A DNA stretch of 64,000 nucleotides from Candidatus Mediterraneibacter intestinavium (GTDB taxonomy: Bacteria > Bacillota > Clostridia > Lachnospirales > Lachnospiraceae): positions 1 through 64,000 of the forward strand of contig DWXK01000062.1 in NCBI GenBank assembly GCA_019119205.1, read 5' to 3'. The position numbers and the translations under genes were made by a program. The first letter of the stretch is position 1, and every line of letters starts with the position of its first letter. Shown here piece after piece: positions 1 to 8,883 of the stretch. The notes under the pieces are model-generated. The model was not told the origin of the DNA, searched no databases, and saw only the letters and a program-made list of their open reading frames with translations.

Positions 1-245
1 CCCGGGATGTAGCTTGTTACTTCGATTCCGTTAGAAAGACGAACTCTGGCGATCTTTCTGAGAGCTGAGTTAGGCTTCTTCGGTGTAGCAGTCTTAACAG
101 CTGTGCAGACACCTCTCTTCTGCGGTGCAGATGTGTTTGTCGCACGTTTTTTCAGAGAGTTGTATCCTTTCTGAAGTGCCGGTGCTGTAGACTTTTTCTC
201 AGAAGTCTGACGTCCTTTTCTAACTAACTGGTTAAATGTTGGCAT
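1..245 (-). CDS. rpsL: 30S ribosomal protein S12 (partial, N-terminal 81 residues)
   Basis: This is the first part of ribosomal protein S12, the decoding-centre protein of the small subunit. The translated start reads [13 protein letters not shown], and the conserved segment [11 protein letters not shown] is present. The lysine in that segment, where streptomycin-resistance changes occur, is the wild-type residue. The ATG lies 6 bases after a strong ribosome binding site (AGGAGGTG on the minus strand). The reading frame runs off the left edge of the window, so the C-terminal third is not seen. In this lineage rpsG and fusA would be expected further left; that is inference. Confidence 0.97.
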   Translation of the reverse strand, partial: MPTFNQLVRKGRQTSEKKSTAPALQKGYNSLKKRATNTSAPQKRGVCTAVKTATPKKPNSALRKIARVRLSNGIEVTSYIP

Positions 246-363
246 TCTTTTCACCTCCTATGAATTATTCGTTACCTTGCGGCTTATGCCGTAAGGGGCT
301 GCGGATAATCATGTCATTATCCATTTTCGCGCACAAAAATAATACGTTTTTGCACGCTAGATT

Positions 364-392
364 AGTTTATTACGTTTATTTTCGGATGTCAA
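364..392 (-). promoter_or_regulatory. sigma-A type promoter of rpsL
   Basis: On the minus strand TTGACA (387-392) is followed by a 17-base spacer and TAAACT (364-369). It sits about 120 bases before the rpsL start in an AT-rich stretch, with no other gene between. The 323-base gap 246-568 holds this promoter, the rpsL ribosome binding site and the hairpin at 451-482. I see nothing else in it. Confidence 0.75.
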
Positions 393-450
393 GGGATTTT
401 ACGATGTTTTTAAAAAACTGTGTTTCCTTAATAATGTAAATATAGAATCA

Positions 451-482
451 GTGCCGTGCGCTCGTTCAAAAGCACACGGCAC
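451..482 (-). terminator. possible proS terminator hairpin
   Basis: An inverted repeat GTGCCGTG/CACGGCAC lies about 90 bases after the proS stop codon. No convincing T-run follows on the minus strand, so it may be a weak or Rho-assisted terminator. Confidence 0.4.
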
Positions 483-568
483 CTGCAGCGATATATCATT
501 TGAATATCCTGACTCTGTTTTTATCCAGACCCGCCCCTCCTTTAAAAGGGACTGTCCACTGCACTAGA

Positions 569-2011
569 TCAATACGCTCTTCCCCAGTAGACCATATGCT
601 TCGCCGGCTTGCCGCAGCACACGCATACATCTGAGAGATGTTCCTCTTCCATCGGGATACATCTGGAAGTCACTCCTCCCGCCTGCGCCTTGATCTCGTC
701 CTCGCACGCTTCCTCGCCGCACCACATCGCTTTGACAAAGCCTTTCTTATTCTGAACAGCATCTTTCATCTCGTCGATGCTCGTCGCTGTGCTGATATGG
801 TCATCCAGGAATGCCTTTGCCTTCGCATAAAGATCTTTCTGGATCGTCTCAAGGATCTCACCCAGTTTTGTGGTGATCTCATCCATGGATACGACGATCT
901 TCTCTCTTGTATCACGGCGTACCACGACCACCTGTCCGTTCTCGATATCCTTCGGTCCGATCTCGATACGTGTCGGGATCCCAAGCATCTCCTGCTCACT
1001 GAACTTCCATCCCGGGCTCTTCTCAGAGTCGTCGATCTTCGCGCGGTATCCTGCCGCCTTCAGTGTCTCCAGCAGTTCGTTCGCCTTATCCAGCACACCT
1101 TCTTTATGCTGCGCGATCGGGATGACCCTTGTCTGGACCGGTGCGATCCTTGGCGGAAGCACGAGACCGCTGTCATCGCCGTGCACCATGATGATGGCAC
1201 CGATGATCCTGGTAGAAAGTCCCCAGGACGTCTCGTACACGCTGTGAAGCTCATTGTTCTTGTCCGCATATTTGATATTGAACGCGTCCGGGAACGCATT
1301 TCCGAAGAAATGGCTCGTAGCAGACTGGAGCGCCTGTCCGTCATGCATCAGCGCCTCGATCGTGTAAGTATCCTGAGCTCCGGCAAACTTCTCGCTCTCC
1401 GTCTTCCTTCCTGCGACCACCGGGATCGCCAGGTCCTGCTCTACGAAATCTTTGTATACGTTCCACATCATCTTCGTGCGCTCTTCCGCTTCCTCGTAAG
1501 TCGCATGGATGGTGTGTCCCTCCTGCCACAGGAATTCTCTGGAACGAAGGAACGGTCTTGTTGTCTTCTCCCATCTCAGGACAGAACACCACTGGTTCCA
1601 TACCTTAGGAAGGTCACGGTAGGACTGTACCGTCTTGCTCCACACATCGCAGAACAGTGTCTCAGAAGTCGGACGGATGCAGAATCTCTCCTGGAGCTGC
1701 TCCATCCCTCCGTGAGTCACCCATGCCACCTCCGGCGCAAATCCTTCGATATGATCCTTCTCCTTCTGAAGAAGGCTCTCCGGGATCAGGACCGGGAGAT
1801 AAACGTTCTCCACTCCTGTCTCTTTGAATCTTCTGTCAAGGTCCGCCTGGATATTCTCCCACAGGGCGTATCCGTTCGGCAGATAGTTCAGGCATCCTTT
1901 TACCCCTGAATAGTCGCACAGTTTCGCCTCTCGGACGACGTCCGTATACCACTGTGCAAAGTCTTCATCTCTTGATGTGATCGACTGTACCAGTTTCTTT
2001 TCCTTTGCCAT
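569..2011 (-). CDS. proS: prolyl-tRNA synthetase, short archaeal/eukaryote-type
   Basis: This enzyme charges tRNA-Pro with proline using ATP. At 480 residues it is the short class II form without the bacterial editing insertion. Motif 2 is seen as [14 protein letters not shown] and motif 3 as [17 protein letters not shown]. An anticodon-binding domain follows, then a C-terminal part with cysteines (CGEEACE and CVCCGK, consistent with a zinc site), ending in an aromatic tyrosine as is common in this subfamily. The ATG is preceded by AAGGAGAG. The gene is monocistronic and controlled by the T-box leader upstream (2012-2360). Identification is secure from the motifs and length. Confidence 0.95.
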   Translation of the reverse strand: MAKEKKLVQSITSRDEDFAQWYTDVVREAKLCDYSGVKGCLNYLPNGYALWENIQADLDRRFKETGVENVYLPVLIPESLLQKEKDHIEGFAPEVAWVTHGGMEQLQERFCIRPTSETLFCDVWSKTVQSYRDLPKVWNQWCSVLRWEKTTRPFLRSREFLWQEGHTIHATYEEAEERTKMMWNVYKDFVEQDLAIPVVAGRKTESEKFAGAQDTYTIEALMHDGQALQSATSHFFGNAFPDAFNIKYADKNNELHSVYETSWGLSTRIIGAIIMVHGDDSGLVLPPRIAPVQTRVIPIAQHKEGVLDKANELLETLKAAGYRAKIDDSEKSPGWKFSEQEMLGIPTRIEIGPKDIENGQVVVVRRDTREKIVVSMDEITTKLGEILETIQKDLYAKAKAFLDDHISTATSIDEMKDAVQNKKGFVKAMWCGEEACEDEIKAQAGGVTSRCIPMEEEHLSDVCVCCGKPAKHMVYWGRAY

Positions 2012-2360
2012 CTTTCTCTCTCCTTAAAAAATAATAAAGCCGGGACATCCTGTGTCCCCTGAAAACAAGGGACCGGATTTCCCGGCGGTACCACCCTATT
2101 TAACTGCTCTGCGCGCCTCTCAGTCCAGGATAATGACCCGGAAGCCGCGCACCTTAGCAGCTCACTCTTTCGCCTTTAACGCAGGCTTACGCTGCACTTT
2201 CATGCAGAAGCTCCCGGGCCGGTTCTGTACATTCCTGCGAAGGCTCTCACCAGCCGCCTCCTCTCTGTGGCATTCCCCGTACATACTAATCCCGTTCATC
2301 GCTGTCCGTAAGTTGCAGTCCACACCTAAACTGAGCGCAGCGTGAACTGTAACGTCCGTA
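2012..2360 (-). promoter_or_regulatory. T-box riboswitch (proline type) of proS
   Basis: The leader RNA holds the T-box sequence AGGGTGGTACCGCC (about 2082-2096) that pairs with the end of uncharged tRNA. A specifier-loop region with AGTA on the 5' side (2284-2287) faces GAA followed by CCG (2220-2222), a proline codon, on the 3' side. The intrinsic terminator stem GCCGGGA/TCCCGGC spans 2039-2086 and is followed by a T-rich run (2025-2037). Known function of the family: uncharged tRNA-Pro favours the antiterminator and turns proS on. The T-box and terminator are clear. The exact specifier assignment is inference. The first about 50 bases of the transcript are a palindromic insertion element (2312-2353). 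Confidence 0.92.
2312..2353. mobile_element. short palindromic insertion element (copy 1) with 8-bp target duplication
   Basis: This is a 42-bp element with imperfect terminal inverted repeats (GTTGCAGTCCAC at the left, GTTACAGTTCAC reading inward from the right; 10 of 12 identical). It is flanked on both sides by the direct repeat GTCCGTAA (2304-2311 and 2354-2361). The right end, GTGAACTGTAAC, is identical to the ends of the copies at 52789 and 63435. It lies at the very 5' end of the proS T-box transcript. Confidence 0.65.
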
Positions 2361-2366
2361 ACTGTG

Positions 2367-2395
2367 ATTTTATCGAAAAACACCGATATTGTCAA
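2367..2395 (-). promoter_or_regulatory. sigma-A type promoter of proS
   Basis: On the minus strand TTGACA (2390-2395) is followed by exactly 17 bases and TAAAAT (2367-2372). The -35 box overlaps the stop codon region of telA (gene end 2392). Confidence 0.85.
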
Positions 2396-3531
2396 CCTTG
2401 GATCTGCAGCAGCTTCTGTTTCAGTTCATTCTCCATCGTCTGGAGTTCCGCCTCAGCCTCCGCTCTCTTCTGCCTTCCTTCCCTCTGGATGTTCATCACT
2501 TCATCCAGGGTGGAGATCAGAGATTCATTGGTCGCCTTGAGGGTATCCATATCCACGATCCCCCTCTCGGACTCTTTCGCCGTCTCGATCGTCGCCATCT
2601 TAAGTTTCTCCGCATTCTTCCGGAGAAGTTCATTTGTCATGTCTGTCACTTCCCTCTGTGCCGCTGCTGCCTGGGTAGAATGCTCCACGCCGAGCGCCAG
2701 CACCATCTGGCTCTTCCAGAGCGGGATGGTGTTCACGATGGTGGACTGGATCTTCTCCACCATCAGAGTATCGTTGTTCTGCACAAGACGGATCTGTGGA
2801 GCGGTCTGGATCGAGATCATCCGGGTCAGCTCCAAGTCATGGATCTTCTTCTCAAACCGGTTACACATAGAATCCAGGTCTTTTGCCGCCTGCGCATCCT
2901 CAGGAAGCCCGGACGCCTGCGCCTTTGCCGTCAGTTCCATCAGCTCGCCGCTTCTGACCTCCTGAAGTTTCTTCTTCCCGGCAAGGATGTACATGGACAG
3001 TTCTTTAAAGTACGTAAGGTTCAGCTCGTACATCTTGTCCAGCAGCGCCGTATCTTTCATAAGCTGCACCTGATGCTTTTCCAGCACTTTGACGATCTCA
3101 TTGACGTTCGCCTCTGCCTTGGCGTATTTTGCCTTCATGTTCTCGATCTTATTGGAAGCTTTCTTAAAGATCCCGAGAAATCCTTTCTCCTCTTCTTCAT
3201 CAAAATTCTTCAGTTCCTTCACGACTCCGCTGAGAAGGTCTCCGACTTCTCCCAAGTCTTTTGACCGCACATTCTCCAGCGCTGACTCGGAAAAATCCGC
3301 CATCTTCTTCTGCGTCCCCGCTCCGTACTGGAGCACCAGCGTGGAATTTGTCAGATCGATCTGCTTTGCAAACGCATCCACCGTGCGGCGCTCCTCCTCT
3401 GTGAGGATGCTGTCATCCAGCGCCGGTTCTTCTTTCTGCTGCTGTACCGGCGGTTTCTTCTCCTCCATCCCCTGGAAAGGATCCAGTGTAAGTGTCGGCG
3501 CCGTACTCATGTCCTGAAAATCACTGCCCAT
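2392..3531 (-). CDS. telA: TelA family toxic anion resistance protein
   Basis: A 379-residue cytoplasmic, largely helical protein of the TelA/KlaA family (named for tellurite resistance; true role in cell-envelope stress unclear). After a low-complexity N terminus rich in Q, E and P, the conserved body includes the segments KIHDLELTRMISIQTAPQIRLVQNN and PLWKSQMVLALG, typical of the family. A long coiled coil fills the C-terminal third. The ATG follows GGAGG at a good distance. It lies 93 bases after xpaC in the same direction, a pairing that recurs in Firmicutes and suggests joint action. Confidence 0.9.
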   Translation of the reverse strand: MGSDFQDMSTAPTLTLDPFQGMEEKKPPVQQQKEEPALDDSILTEEERRTVDAFAKQIDLTNSTLVLQYGAGTQKKMADFSESALENVRSKDLGEVGDLLSGVVKELKNFDEEEEKGFLGIFKKASNKIENMKAKYAKAEANVNEIVKVLEKHQVQLMKDTALLDKMYELNLTYFKELSMYILAGKKKLQEVRSGELMELTAKAQASGLPEDAQAAKDLDSMCNRFEKKIHDLELTRMISIQTAPQIRLVQNNDTLMVEKIQSTIVNTIPLWKSQMVLALGVEHSTQAAAAQREVTDMTNELLRKNAEKLKMATIETAKESERGIVDMDTLKATNESLISTLDEVMNIQREGRQKRAEAEAELQTMENELKQKLLQIQG

Positions 3532-3624
3532 TTTTCTTCCCTCCGTTTATCTTTTTCTGTTATTTAGCACATAACTCTTTCTTATTCTTGTTTCTCTGTC
3601 CGTTTCCGGGATCAGTCCCGGGGA

Positions 3625-4845
3625 TCATTTTTTGTTTTTCAGTCCGTCCTCTGTGAGACCTTCCTGCGCCAGCATCATGTTCAGCACAGAGATATCGGAC
3701 GACACATCCCACGCGGTATCCTGGAACAGATCGTCCAGCAGCTTTTCAAACGCCACGTTCAGAGTATCCAGCGTTTTCTCGATCTCTTTCTTGGAAGAGA
3801 TGATGTTCTCCCCCTGTACCGGCTGGGCATCCAGTTCCTCATATGCGTCCAGCAGTTTGATCGTCATCGGAAGATAGTAGTCCATCAGACGATGGATATC
3901 ATCCACTGTTTCCGGATTCTGCTCTACCCTGTCAAAGATCTTATCCACCAGCATCTCCATCCGGGCGATCTTATTGGATATCTCTTCGCCCGGAATGGCA
4001 TCGTTCGCCTCGCGGATCTTCTTCACATATTCATCTCCTGACCGGATGATCTCCTGCACCTCCGGAGACAGCTTTGAATACTCCTGGCGTGCCTTTTCTT
4101 CCGCCGCTTCCTTTTCTGCCTTCTGCTGCCTCATCTGTTCCATCAGGCTCGTGTACTGCTGAAACGCCGCGTCACTGGACATAAGGCATGTCCCCTGCTC
4201 ATCCAGATGTCCCTGCCGGAACCAGCCTTTTTTGATCATCTTCTTCAGGTCCTTCAGGACCGCCTTCACCGGACGTCCTGTCTGGCGTGCCAGTTCCTTG
4301 ACCTCACAGTATTCCTGGTTTCCCATGATCTTCACATATTTCCGGAATCTCCCCACGCTCCGGACCATGCTGGTCCCGGTCCCTGCCATGAACGCAAAGA
4401 TCAGTGTCACGATCGCCATCGCCGCCGCACCAAGACCAAAAGCCGTCCCCCAGCCCGCCGCCGATGCCGCGATGAGAACTGCGATCAGGAGGATGAGCGC
4501 TCCGGCTCCGAAAACATATCCCGTTGCTGCCAGGAATATCCCTCCGATCCTGGTGGAATTCCCCCTCAGGTACAGAATCTTCTTTTTCTCCTGGGGTGAC
4601 TCTGTCTTCGCGCCCTGACGCGGTTCATAAGGCGGGGTGTACGCCTGCGGGCCGCCCCAGTTTCCTCCGATGGGTCTCTCCCTGTACCAGCCGCCATTTT
4701 TCAGTCCCCGCGACACATTATCCATCGCCTGGCCGATGGTGTCAGACACCGTCTGGTTCAGCCTGCTGAAATCTCGGGAATCCACTGCATCCTGTATCGT
4801 CCTCCTGATGTCTTCCCCAAATCTTTCCCAGTCGTTATTTATCAT
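3625..4845 (-). CDS. XpaC-like 5-bromo-4-chloroindolyl phosphate hydrolysis family protein
   Basis: A 406-residue protein with a soluble N terminus, two hydrophobic membrane segments at about residues 105-155, and a long helical C-terminal domain with the family segment MDYYLPMTIKLLDAYEELD. The family is named after Bacillus XpaC, but the biochemical role is not established. It is the first gene of a two-gene unit with telA. The charged N terminus (repeated short helices ending in a Gly-rich stretch) resembles homologues in related Clostridia. Confidence 0.85.
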   Translation of the reverse strand: MINNDWERFGEDIRRTIQDAVDSRDFSRLNQTVSDTIGQAMDNVSRGLKNGGWYRERPIGGNWGGPQAYTPPYEPRQGAKTESPQEKKKILYLRGNSTRIGGIFLAATGYVFGAGALILLIAVLIAASAAGWGTAFGLGAAAMAIVTLIFAFMAGTGTSMVRSVGRFRKYVKIMGNQEYCEVKELARQTGRPVKAVLKDLKKMIKKGWFRQGHLDEQGTCLMSSDAAFQQYTSLMEQMRQQKAEKEAAEEKARQEYSKLSPEVQEIIRSGDEYVKKIREANDAIPGEEISNKIARMEMLVDKIFDRVEQNPETVDDIHRLMDYYLPMTIKLLDAYEELDAQPVQGENIISSKKEIEKTLDTLNVAFEKLLDDLFQDTAWDVSSDISVLNMMLAQEGLTEDGLKNKK

Positions 4846-4942
4846 GGAAATCCTCCTTAAAAGCTTGACCTGAAAATTCTTTTATATGATAATCAGTTTA
4901 GTCGCAACCTGCGGAAAAGTCAAGAATACAAGGAGTACCAGA

Positions 4943-5677
4943 ATGAACCAGGATACCAGCAGCCTCATCATATATGAAGACCCGCATATCATCGTCTGCC
5001 GCAAACCCGCCGGGGTTCCCACCCAGAGCAGCCGGATCGGCACCCGTGACATGGTCAGCCTCCTGAAAAACCATCTGGCTGACGCTTCATCTTCCAAAAA
5101 CAAAAACATCAAAAGCGGGCAGACAAAAGAGCCTTACCTTGCCGTGATCCATCGTCTGGACCAGCCCGTGGAAGGGCTTCTCGTCTTTGCCAAGACACCT
5201 GCTGCCGCCCGGGAGCTTTCACGTCAGCTGACAGGCTCCGGTTTTGGGAAATATTACCTTGCCGCAGTCCGGGGGATCCCGGTCCCGCCCGAAACGGACC
5301 TGGAAGATCATCTGGTCAAGGATGGACGCGCCAACACTTCCCGGGTCTGCCAGCCGGACACGCCGGGAGCGAAACCTGCCCGCCTTCATTACCGCACCCT
5401 TGATACGTATCCGGATGCCGGCACCCCTTATTCTGTAGTCGAGATCCATCTGGATACCGGGCGCCACCATCAGATCCGGGTCCAGATGGCTCATCACGGA
5501 TTTCCACTCCTGGGCGACCGGAAATACGGTGAAGATCCCCACTACGGCAGCCTTTCCGGAACACCACTCCCAAAGACACTATGTCTCTTCGCATACAGGC
5601 TGGATCTTTGTCATCCTTCAACCGGAAAGGAAATGCACTTTGAACTGCCGGCGCCCCGCTGGGACAGCCTGATCTGA
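4943..5677 (+). CDS. RluA family pseudouridine synthase
   Basis: This protein converts specific uridines in rRNA or tRNA to pseudouridine. The catalytic motif HRLDQPVEGLLVFAKT carries the active-site aspartate. The C-terminal motif TGRHHQIRVQ and the segment LGDRKYG are also family hallmarks. I chose the ATG at 4943, giving MNQDTSSLIIYEDPH, because AAGGAG lies 8 bases before it and homologues start near the IIYED strand. An upstream in-frame ATG at 4886 would add 19 unlikely residues. There is no N-terminal S4 domain, so it is a short RluA type. The exact target base cannot be read from sequence. Confidence 0.88.
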   Translation: MNQDTSSLIIYEDPHIIVCRKPAGVPTQSSRIGTRDMVSLLKNHLADASSSKNKNIKSGQTKEPYLAVIHRLDQPVEGLLVFAKTPAAARELSRQLTGSGFGKYYLAAVRGIPVPPETDLEDHLVKDGRANTSRVCQPDTPGAKPARLHYRTLDTYPDAGTPYSVVEIHLDTGRHHQIRVQMAHHGFPLLGDRKYGEDPHYGSLSGTPLPKTLCLFAYRLDLCHPSTGKEMHFELPAPRWDSLI

Positions 5678-5771
5678 CATCTGCGCCGCAGTTCCCGCAT
5701 CAGCCCCCGCTCAGCTTCATGCCCTGTTCACGCTCTTCTGCATGGTCATTTTCCTTCTCATGGCAAAATAA

Positions 5772-5825
5772 GGCTGCCGTCACCATCCTGTGATATGCTC
5801 CACTGGTGATACGGCAGCCCTTTTT
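5772..5825. terminator. bidirectional intrinsic terminator between the RluA-type gene and spoVG
   Basis: The stem GGCTGCCGT pairs with ACGGCAGCC (5772-5780 and 5811-5819), with further pairing inside. TTTTT follows on the plus strand and A-rich sequence (AAAATAA) lies before it. It can therefore end both converging transcripts. Confidence 0.85.
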
Positions 5826-5829
5826 CTCT

Positions 5830-5867
5830 GTTTCACTGTTCACACATCAGCGCAGTCAGTTCGGTAC
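5830..5867. repeat. possible decayed copy of the palindromic element
   Basis: The left end GTTTCACTGTTCACAC and right end AGTTCGGTAC resemble the GTTACAGTTCACACC and AACTCGTAAC ends of the copy at 52789. No target duplication is visible. It lies just after the terminator and before the spoVG stop. Confidence 0.3.
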
Positions 5868-5871
5868 CTCC

Positions 5872-6159
5872 TCATATCTCCCCGACTTCTGCCTCCGGCT
5901 CTTCTTCAAGGTTTTCCTCATATTTCTGGAGGATCGTCGTCTGTATCCTCTCTCTTGTGCCGGAATTGATCGGATGCGCGATATCTCTGTATTCCCCGTC
6001 CAGAGCTTTCTTGCTCGGCATCGCGATAAACAGGCCTTTCTCTCCCTCAATCACTTTGATGTCATGTACAACAAATTCGTCGTCGATCGTGATAGATACG
6101 ACGGCTTTTAATTTCCCCTCTTTCGCGACTTTTCTCACACGTACATCAGTAATCTGCAT
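5872..6159 (-). CDS. spoVG: septation regulator SpoVG
   Basis: A 95-residue RNA/DNA-binding regulator of the SpoVG family, linked to sporulation, septation and global gene expression in Firmicutes. It begins [11 protein letters not shown] and contains the conserved [18 protein letters not shown] and FIAMPSK segments. Its C-terminal tail is acidic. I chose the ATG at 6159 because AAGGAG lies 10 bases before it; a start 12 codons further up lacks one. It follows glgD by 104 bases and may be co-transcribed. Downstream is a bidirectional terminator. Confidence 0.93.
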   Translation of the reverse strand: MQITDVRVRKVAKEGKLKAVVSITIDDEFVVHDIKVIEGEKGLFIAMPSKKALDGEYRDIAHPINSGTRERIQTTILQKYEENLEEEPEAEVGEI

Positions 6160-6263
6160 ACTCTCCAGTCTCCTTTCTCTGTCTGCATCTCCCACGGTCC
6201 CGCCGGTCTTATTCCTTTTTCCTTTCCTCCCCGGGCACCGCAGCCCGTCTGTATCTTCCGGGC

Positions 6264-7382
6264 TTATAATGCATATCTCTCGTTCTTCTCAACTACTACT
6301 TTTATACCGTTTTCTCCAACATGTCTCGTATTCGCTCTGATCGTATCGCGGCTCTCCACGATACAGTTCTCAATATAAGTGTTGTCCCCAAGATAAACAT
6401 CATTGAGAATGATCGAATTCTTGATCACACAGTTATTTCCGACAAATACTTTCTTAAATATAACAGAATTTTCCACTGTCCCGTTGATGATGCTCCCACT
6501 TCCCACAAGACTGTTCTTCACAACAGCTCCCGGGTTGTATTTTGCAGGCGGCTGGTCGCTCACCTTTGAGAATACGCTCGGAAGTTCCCGGAAGAAATAA
6601 TTGCGCACTTCCGGCTTCAGGAAATCCATGTTTGTCTGATAATAGGAATCAACAGTTGAGATATTGTTCCAATAACTGTTTATCTTATAACCGTAAATCT
6701 TTTTCAGGTTCTTATAACGGATCAGGATGTCCGTTACAAAGTCGTGCCTCTCCTCTTCAGCACAATGTTCAACAAGGTCGATAAGCTGTCTCCTGCGGAT
6801 CACATAGATCCCCGTGGAGATCGTCTGGGAATGTGCCACCATCGGCTTTTCCTCAAACTCCTCGATCCTTGCCGACTCGTTCATGCGGATCGTCCCGAAC
6901 CGGGTAGCGTCCTCGCCCGGCTCCAGTTCTTTGCACACGACTGTGATATCAGCCTTCTTCGCGATATGATATTCCAGCACCTTGTTGTAATCCATCTTAT
7001 AGACAGCGTCTCCCGACGTGATGATCACATAAGGCTCATGACATTTTCTCAGGAAATCCAGGTTCTGATAGATCGCATCTGCAGTCCCTCTGTACCAGTA
7101 TCCGTTATCCGCAGTGATCGTCGGCGTAAACACATACAGCCCGCCCTGCTTTCTCCCGAAATCCCACCATTTTGAAGAGTTCAGATGTTCATTCAGGGAT
7201 CTGGCATTATATTGTGTCAGCACCGCCACTTTCTGAATATGAGAATTGGTCATATTGCTCAGCGCAAAATCGATCGCCCGGTAGCTTCCGGCAACCGGCA
7301 TTGCTGCAGCAGCGCGCTTTGCCGTCAGCTCCTTCATCCTCCTGCTGTTACCGCCTGCTAAGATAATGCCTACCGCTCTCAT
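6264..7382 (-). CDS. glgD: GlgD subunit of glucose-1-phosphate adenylyltransferase
   Basis: The 372-residue partner of GlgC in the heteromeric ADP-glucose pyrophosphorylase of Firmicutes, first step of glycogen synthesis. A nucleotidyltransferase domain ([11 protein letters not shown] near the start, [10 protein letters not shown]) is followed by a left-handed beta-helix region with hexapeptide-like repeats ([19 protein letters not shown]). In characterised pairs GlgD is mainly a modulator of GlgC. The gene overlaps the glgC stop by 4 bases (ATGA), so the two are translationally coupled. This copy is full length, in contrast to the truncated glgD at 36413. Confidence 0.93.
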   Translation of the reverse strand: MRAVGIILAGGNSRRMKELTAKRAAAAMPVAGSYRAIDFALSNMTNSHIQKVAVLTQYNARSLNEHLNSSKWWDFGRKQGGLYVFTPTITADNGYWYRGTADAIYQNLDFLRKCHEPYVIITSGDAVYKMDYNKVLEYHIAKKADITVVCKELEPGEDATRFGTIRMNESARIEEFEEKPMVAHSQTISTGIYVIRRRQLIDLVEHCAEEERHDFVTDILIRYKNLKKIYGYKINSYWNNISTVDSYYQTNMDFLKPEVRNYFFRELPSVFSKVSDQPPAKYNPGAVVKNSLVGSGSIINGTVENSVIFKKVFVGNNCVIKNSIILNDVYLGDNTYIENCIVESRDTIRANTRHVGENGIKVVVEKNERYAL

Positions 7383-8653
7383 ACTCTGTCACCTGCCTTT
7401 ATCAATGTCTCGCCGCTCTCCAGCACGCCGCCCGGATAATCTTCTGCGGAGGTCACGCCGCTGACGGCTGTGTTCTTGCCGATCTGCACTCCCTCAGGGA
7501 TCACAGAGTTCTCACCGATCGTCGCCAGCCCGCCGCTGTAGATGTTTGGTTTCATCTTGTTCGGTACTTCGCTTCCGATCCCGATGACAGCGCCTTTGCC
7601 AACCACGGTATCCTCCGCGATGATCGCTTTCTCGATCACGCAGTTCTCACCGATCGTAACCCCCTGCATGATAATGGAATCACGCACGACACTTCCTTTT
7701 CCAACGACTACGCTCCCGCCCAGGACGGAATTATGGACTTCCCCATAGATCTCCGAGCCGTTGCTGATGATACAGCGGTCCACAACACCCTGCTCCGCGA
7801 TATACTGCGGCGGGATGTTGGCGCTGTTTGTATAGATCTTCCAGAATTCTTCATACAGATTGAATTCCGGAATGATATCGATCAGTTCCATGTTAGCTTC
7901 CCAGTAGGAGCTCAGCGTCCCCACGTCTTTCCAGTAGCCGTTATATTCATACGCAAACAGCCTGTCCCCTTTCTGATGGCAGTAGGGGATGACATGTTTC
8001 CCAAAATCACAGTTGGGCTGGTCTTTCAGCTTTATAAGAGCTTCCCTCAGCACCGGCCAGCTGAAAATGTAAATTCCCATTGAAGCGAGATTGCTGCTCG
8101 GTTTCTCCGGTTTTTCTTCAAAATCTCTGATCTTTCCATCCCCGTCCGCGACAACGATACCGAACCGGCTCGCTTCCTCGATCGGCACCGGCATCGCCGC
8201 GATCGTCACATCGGCTTTGTTCGCCTTGTGGAAATCCAGCATCACCTCATAATCCATCTTGTAGATATGGTCACCTGACAGGATCAGTACATAGTCAGGG
8301 TTGTATGTTTCCATATAATTCAGGTTCTGATAGATCGCATTCGCCGTACCGGTATACCACTCGCTGTTCGAACTTTTCTCATACGGCGGCAGGATAGAGA
8401 CTCCGCCCACATTGCGGTCCAGATCCCACGGAATGCCGATCCCGATGTGTGTGTTCAGCCGAAGGGGCTGATACTGTGTGAGGACTCCGACCGTGTCGAT
8501 CCCAGAATTGATACAATTGCTGAGTGGAAAATCGATGATACGGTATTTCCCGCCAAAAGCAACTGCCGGTTTCGCGACTTTCGCCGTGAGCACTCCCAGT
8601 CGACTGCCCTGTCCTCCCGCCAGGAGCATGGCAATCATTTCCTTTTTAAACAT
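7379..8653 (-). CDS. glgC: glucose-1-phosphate adenylyltransferase, catalytic subunit GlgC
   Basis: This subunit makes ADP-glucose from ATP and glucose 1-phosphate for glycogen synthesis. At 424 residues it has the nucleotide-binding GGQGSRL loop, the KPAV and [10 protein letters not shown] segments, the conserved [11 protein letters not shown] block with the catalytic aspartate, EEKP for sugar-phosphate binding, and a C-terminal hexapeptide-repeat beta helix. The ATG follows GAGGTGAC. It heads a glgC-glgD-(spoVG) unit with its own promoter. A second, diverged GlgC is at 37087. Confidence 0.95.
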   Translation of the reverse strand: MFKKEMIAMLLAGGQGSRLGVLTAKVAKPAVAFGGKYRIIDFPLSNCINSGIDTVGVLTQYQPLRLNTHIGIGIPWDLDRNVGGVSILPPYEKSSNSEWYTGTANAIYQNLNYMETYNPDYVLILSGDHIYKMDYEVMLDFHKANKADVTIAAMPVPIEEASRFGIVVADGDGKIRDFEEKPEKPSSNLASMGIYIFSWPVLREALIKLKDQPNCDFGKHVIPYCHQKGDRLFAYEYNGYWKDVGTLSSYWEANMELIDIIPEFNLYEEFWKIYTNSANIPPQYIAEQGVVDRCIISNGSEIYGEVHNSVLGGSVVVGKGSVVRDSIIMQGVTIGENCVIEKAIIAEDTVVGKGAVIGIGSEVPNKMKPNIYSGGLATIGENSVIPEGVQIGKNTAVSGVTSAEDYPGGVLESGETLIKAGDRV

Positions 8654-8684
8654 TGCGTCACCTCATTTCTAGTTGGTTTCATCT

Positions 8685-8712
8685 ATTATAACACATATTT
8701 AGCTTTATCCAA
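8685..8712 (-). promoter_or_regulatory. promoter of glgC-glgD
   Basis: TATAAT (8685-8690, minus strand) is preceded directly by TGT (extended -10). TTGGAT lies 16 bases upstream (8707-8712). About 30 bases separate it from the glgC start. Confidence 0.7.
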
Positions 8713-8883
8713 TAATTTTTTACAATTTTTTTGTGTTTTTTCACTTCTTTTTGTGAAATTCAAACAAAAAGATATTCTTTTAATTTTGACCATATATAGT
8801 ATAATATAGTAGATAACAGTATTTATATGACTCAGACACAAAAATTTTCAGAAAGTAAAGCAGATAAAAAAGGGGTATATGTA

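Noticed and set aside
638-1909. 423-codon open frame on the plus strand
   Set aside because: Antisense shadow of proS, which has clear class II synthetase motifs.
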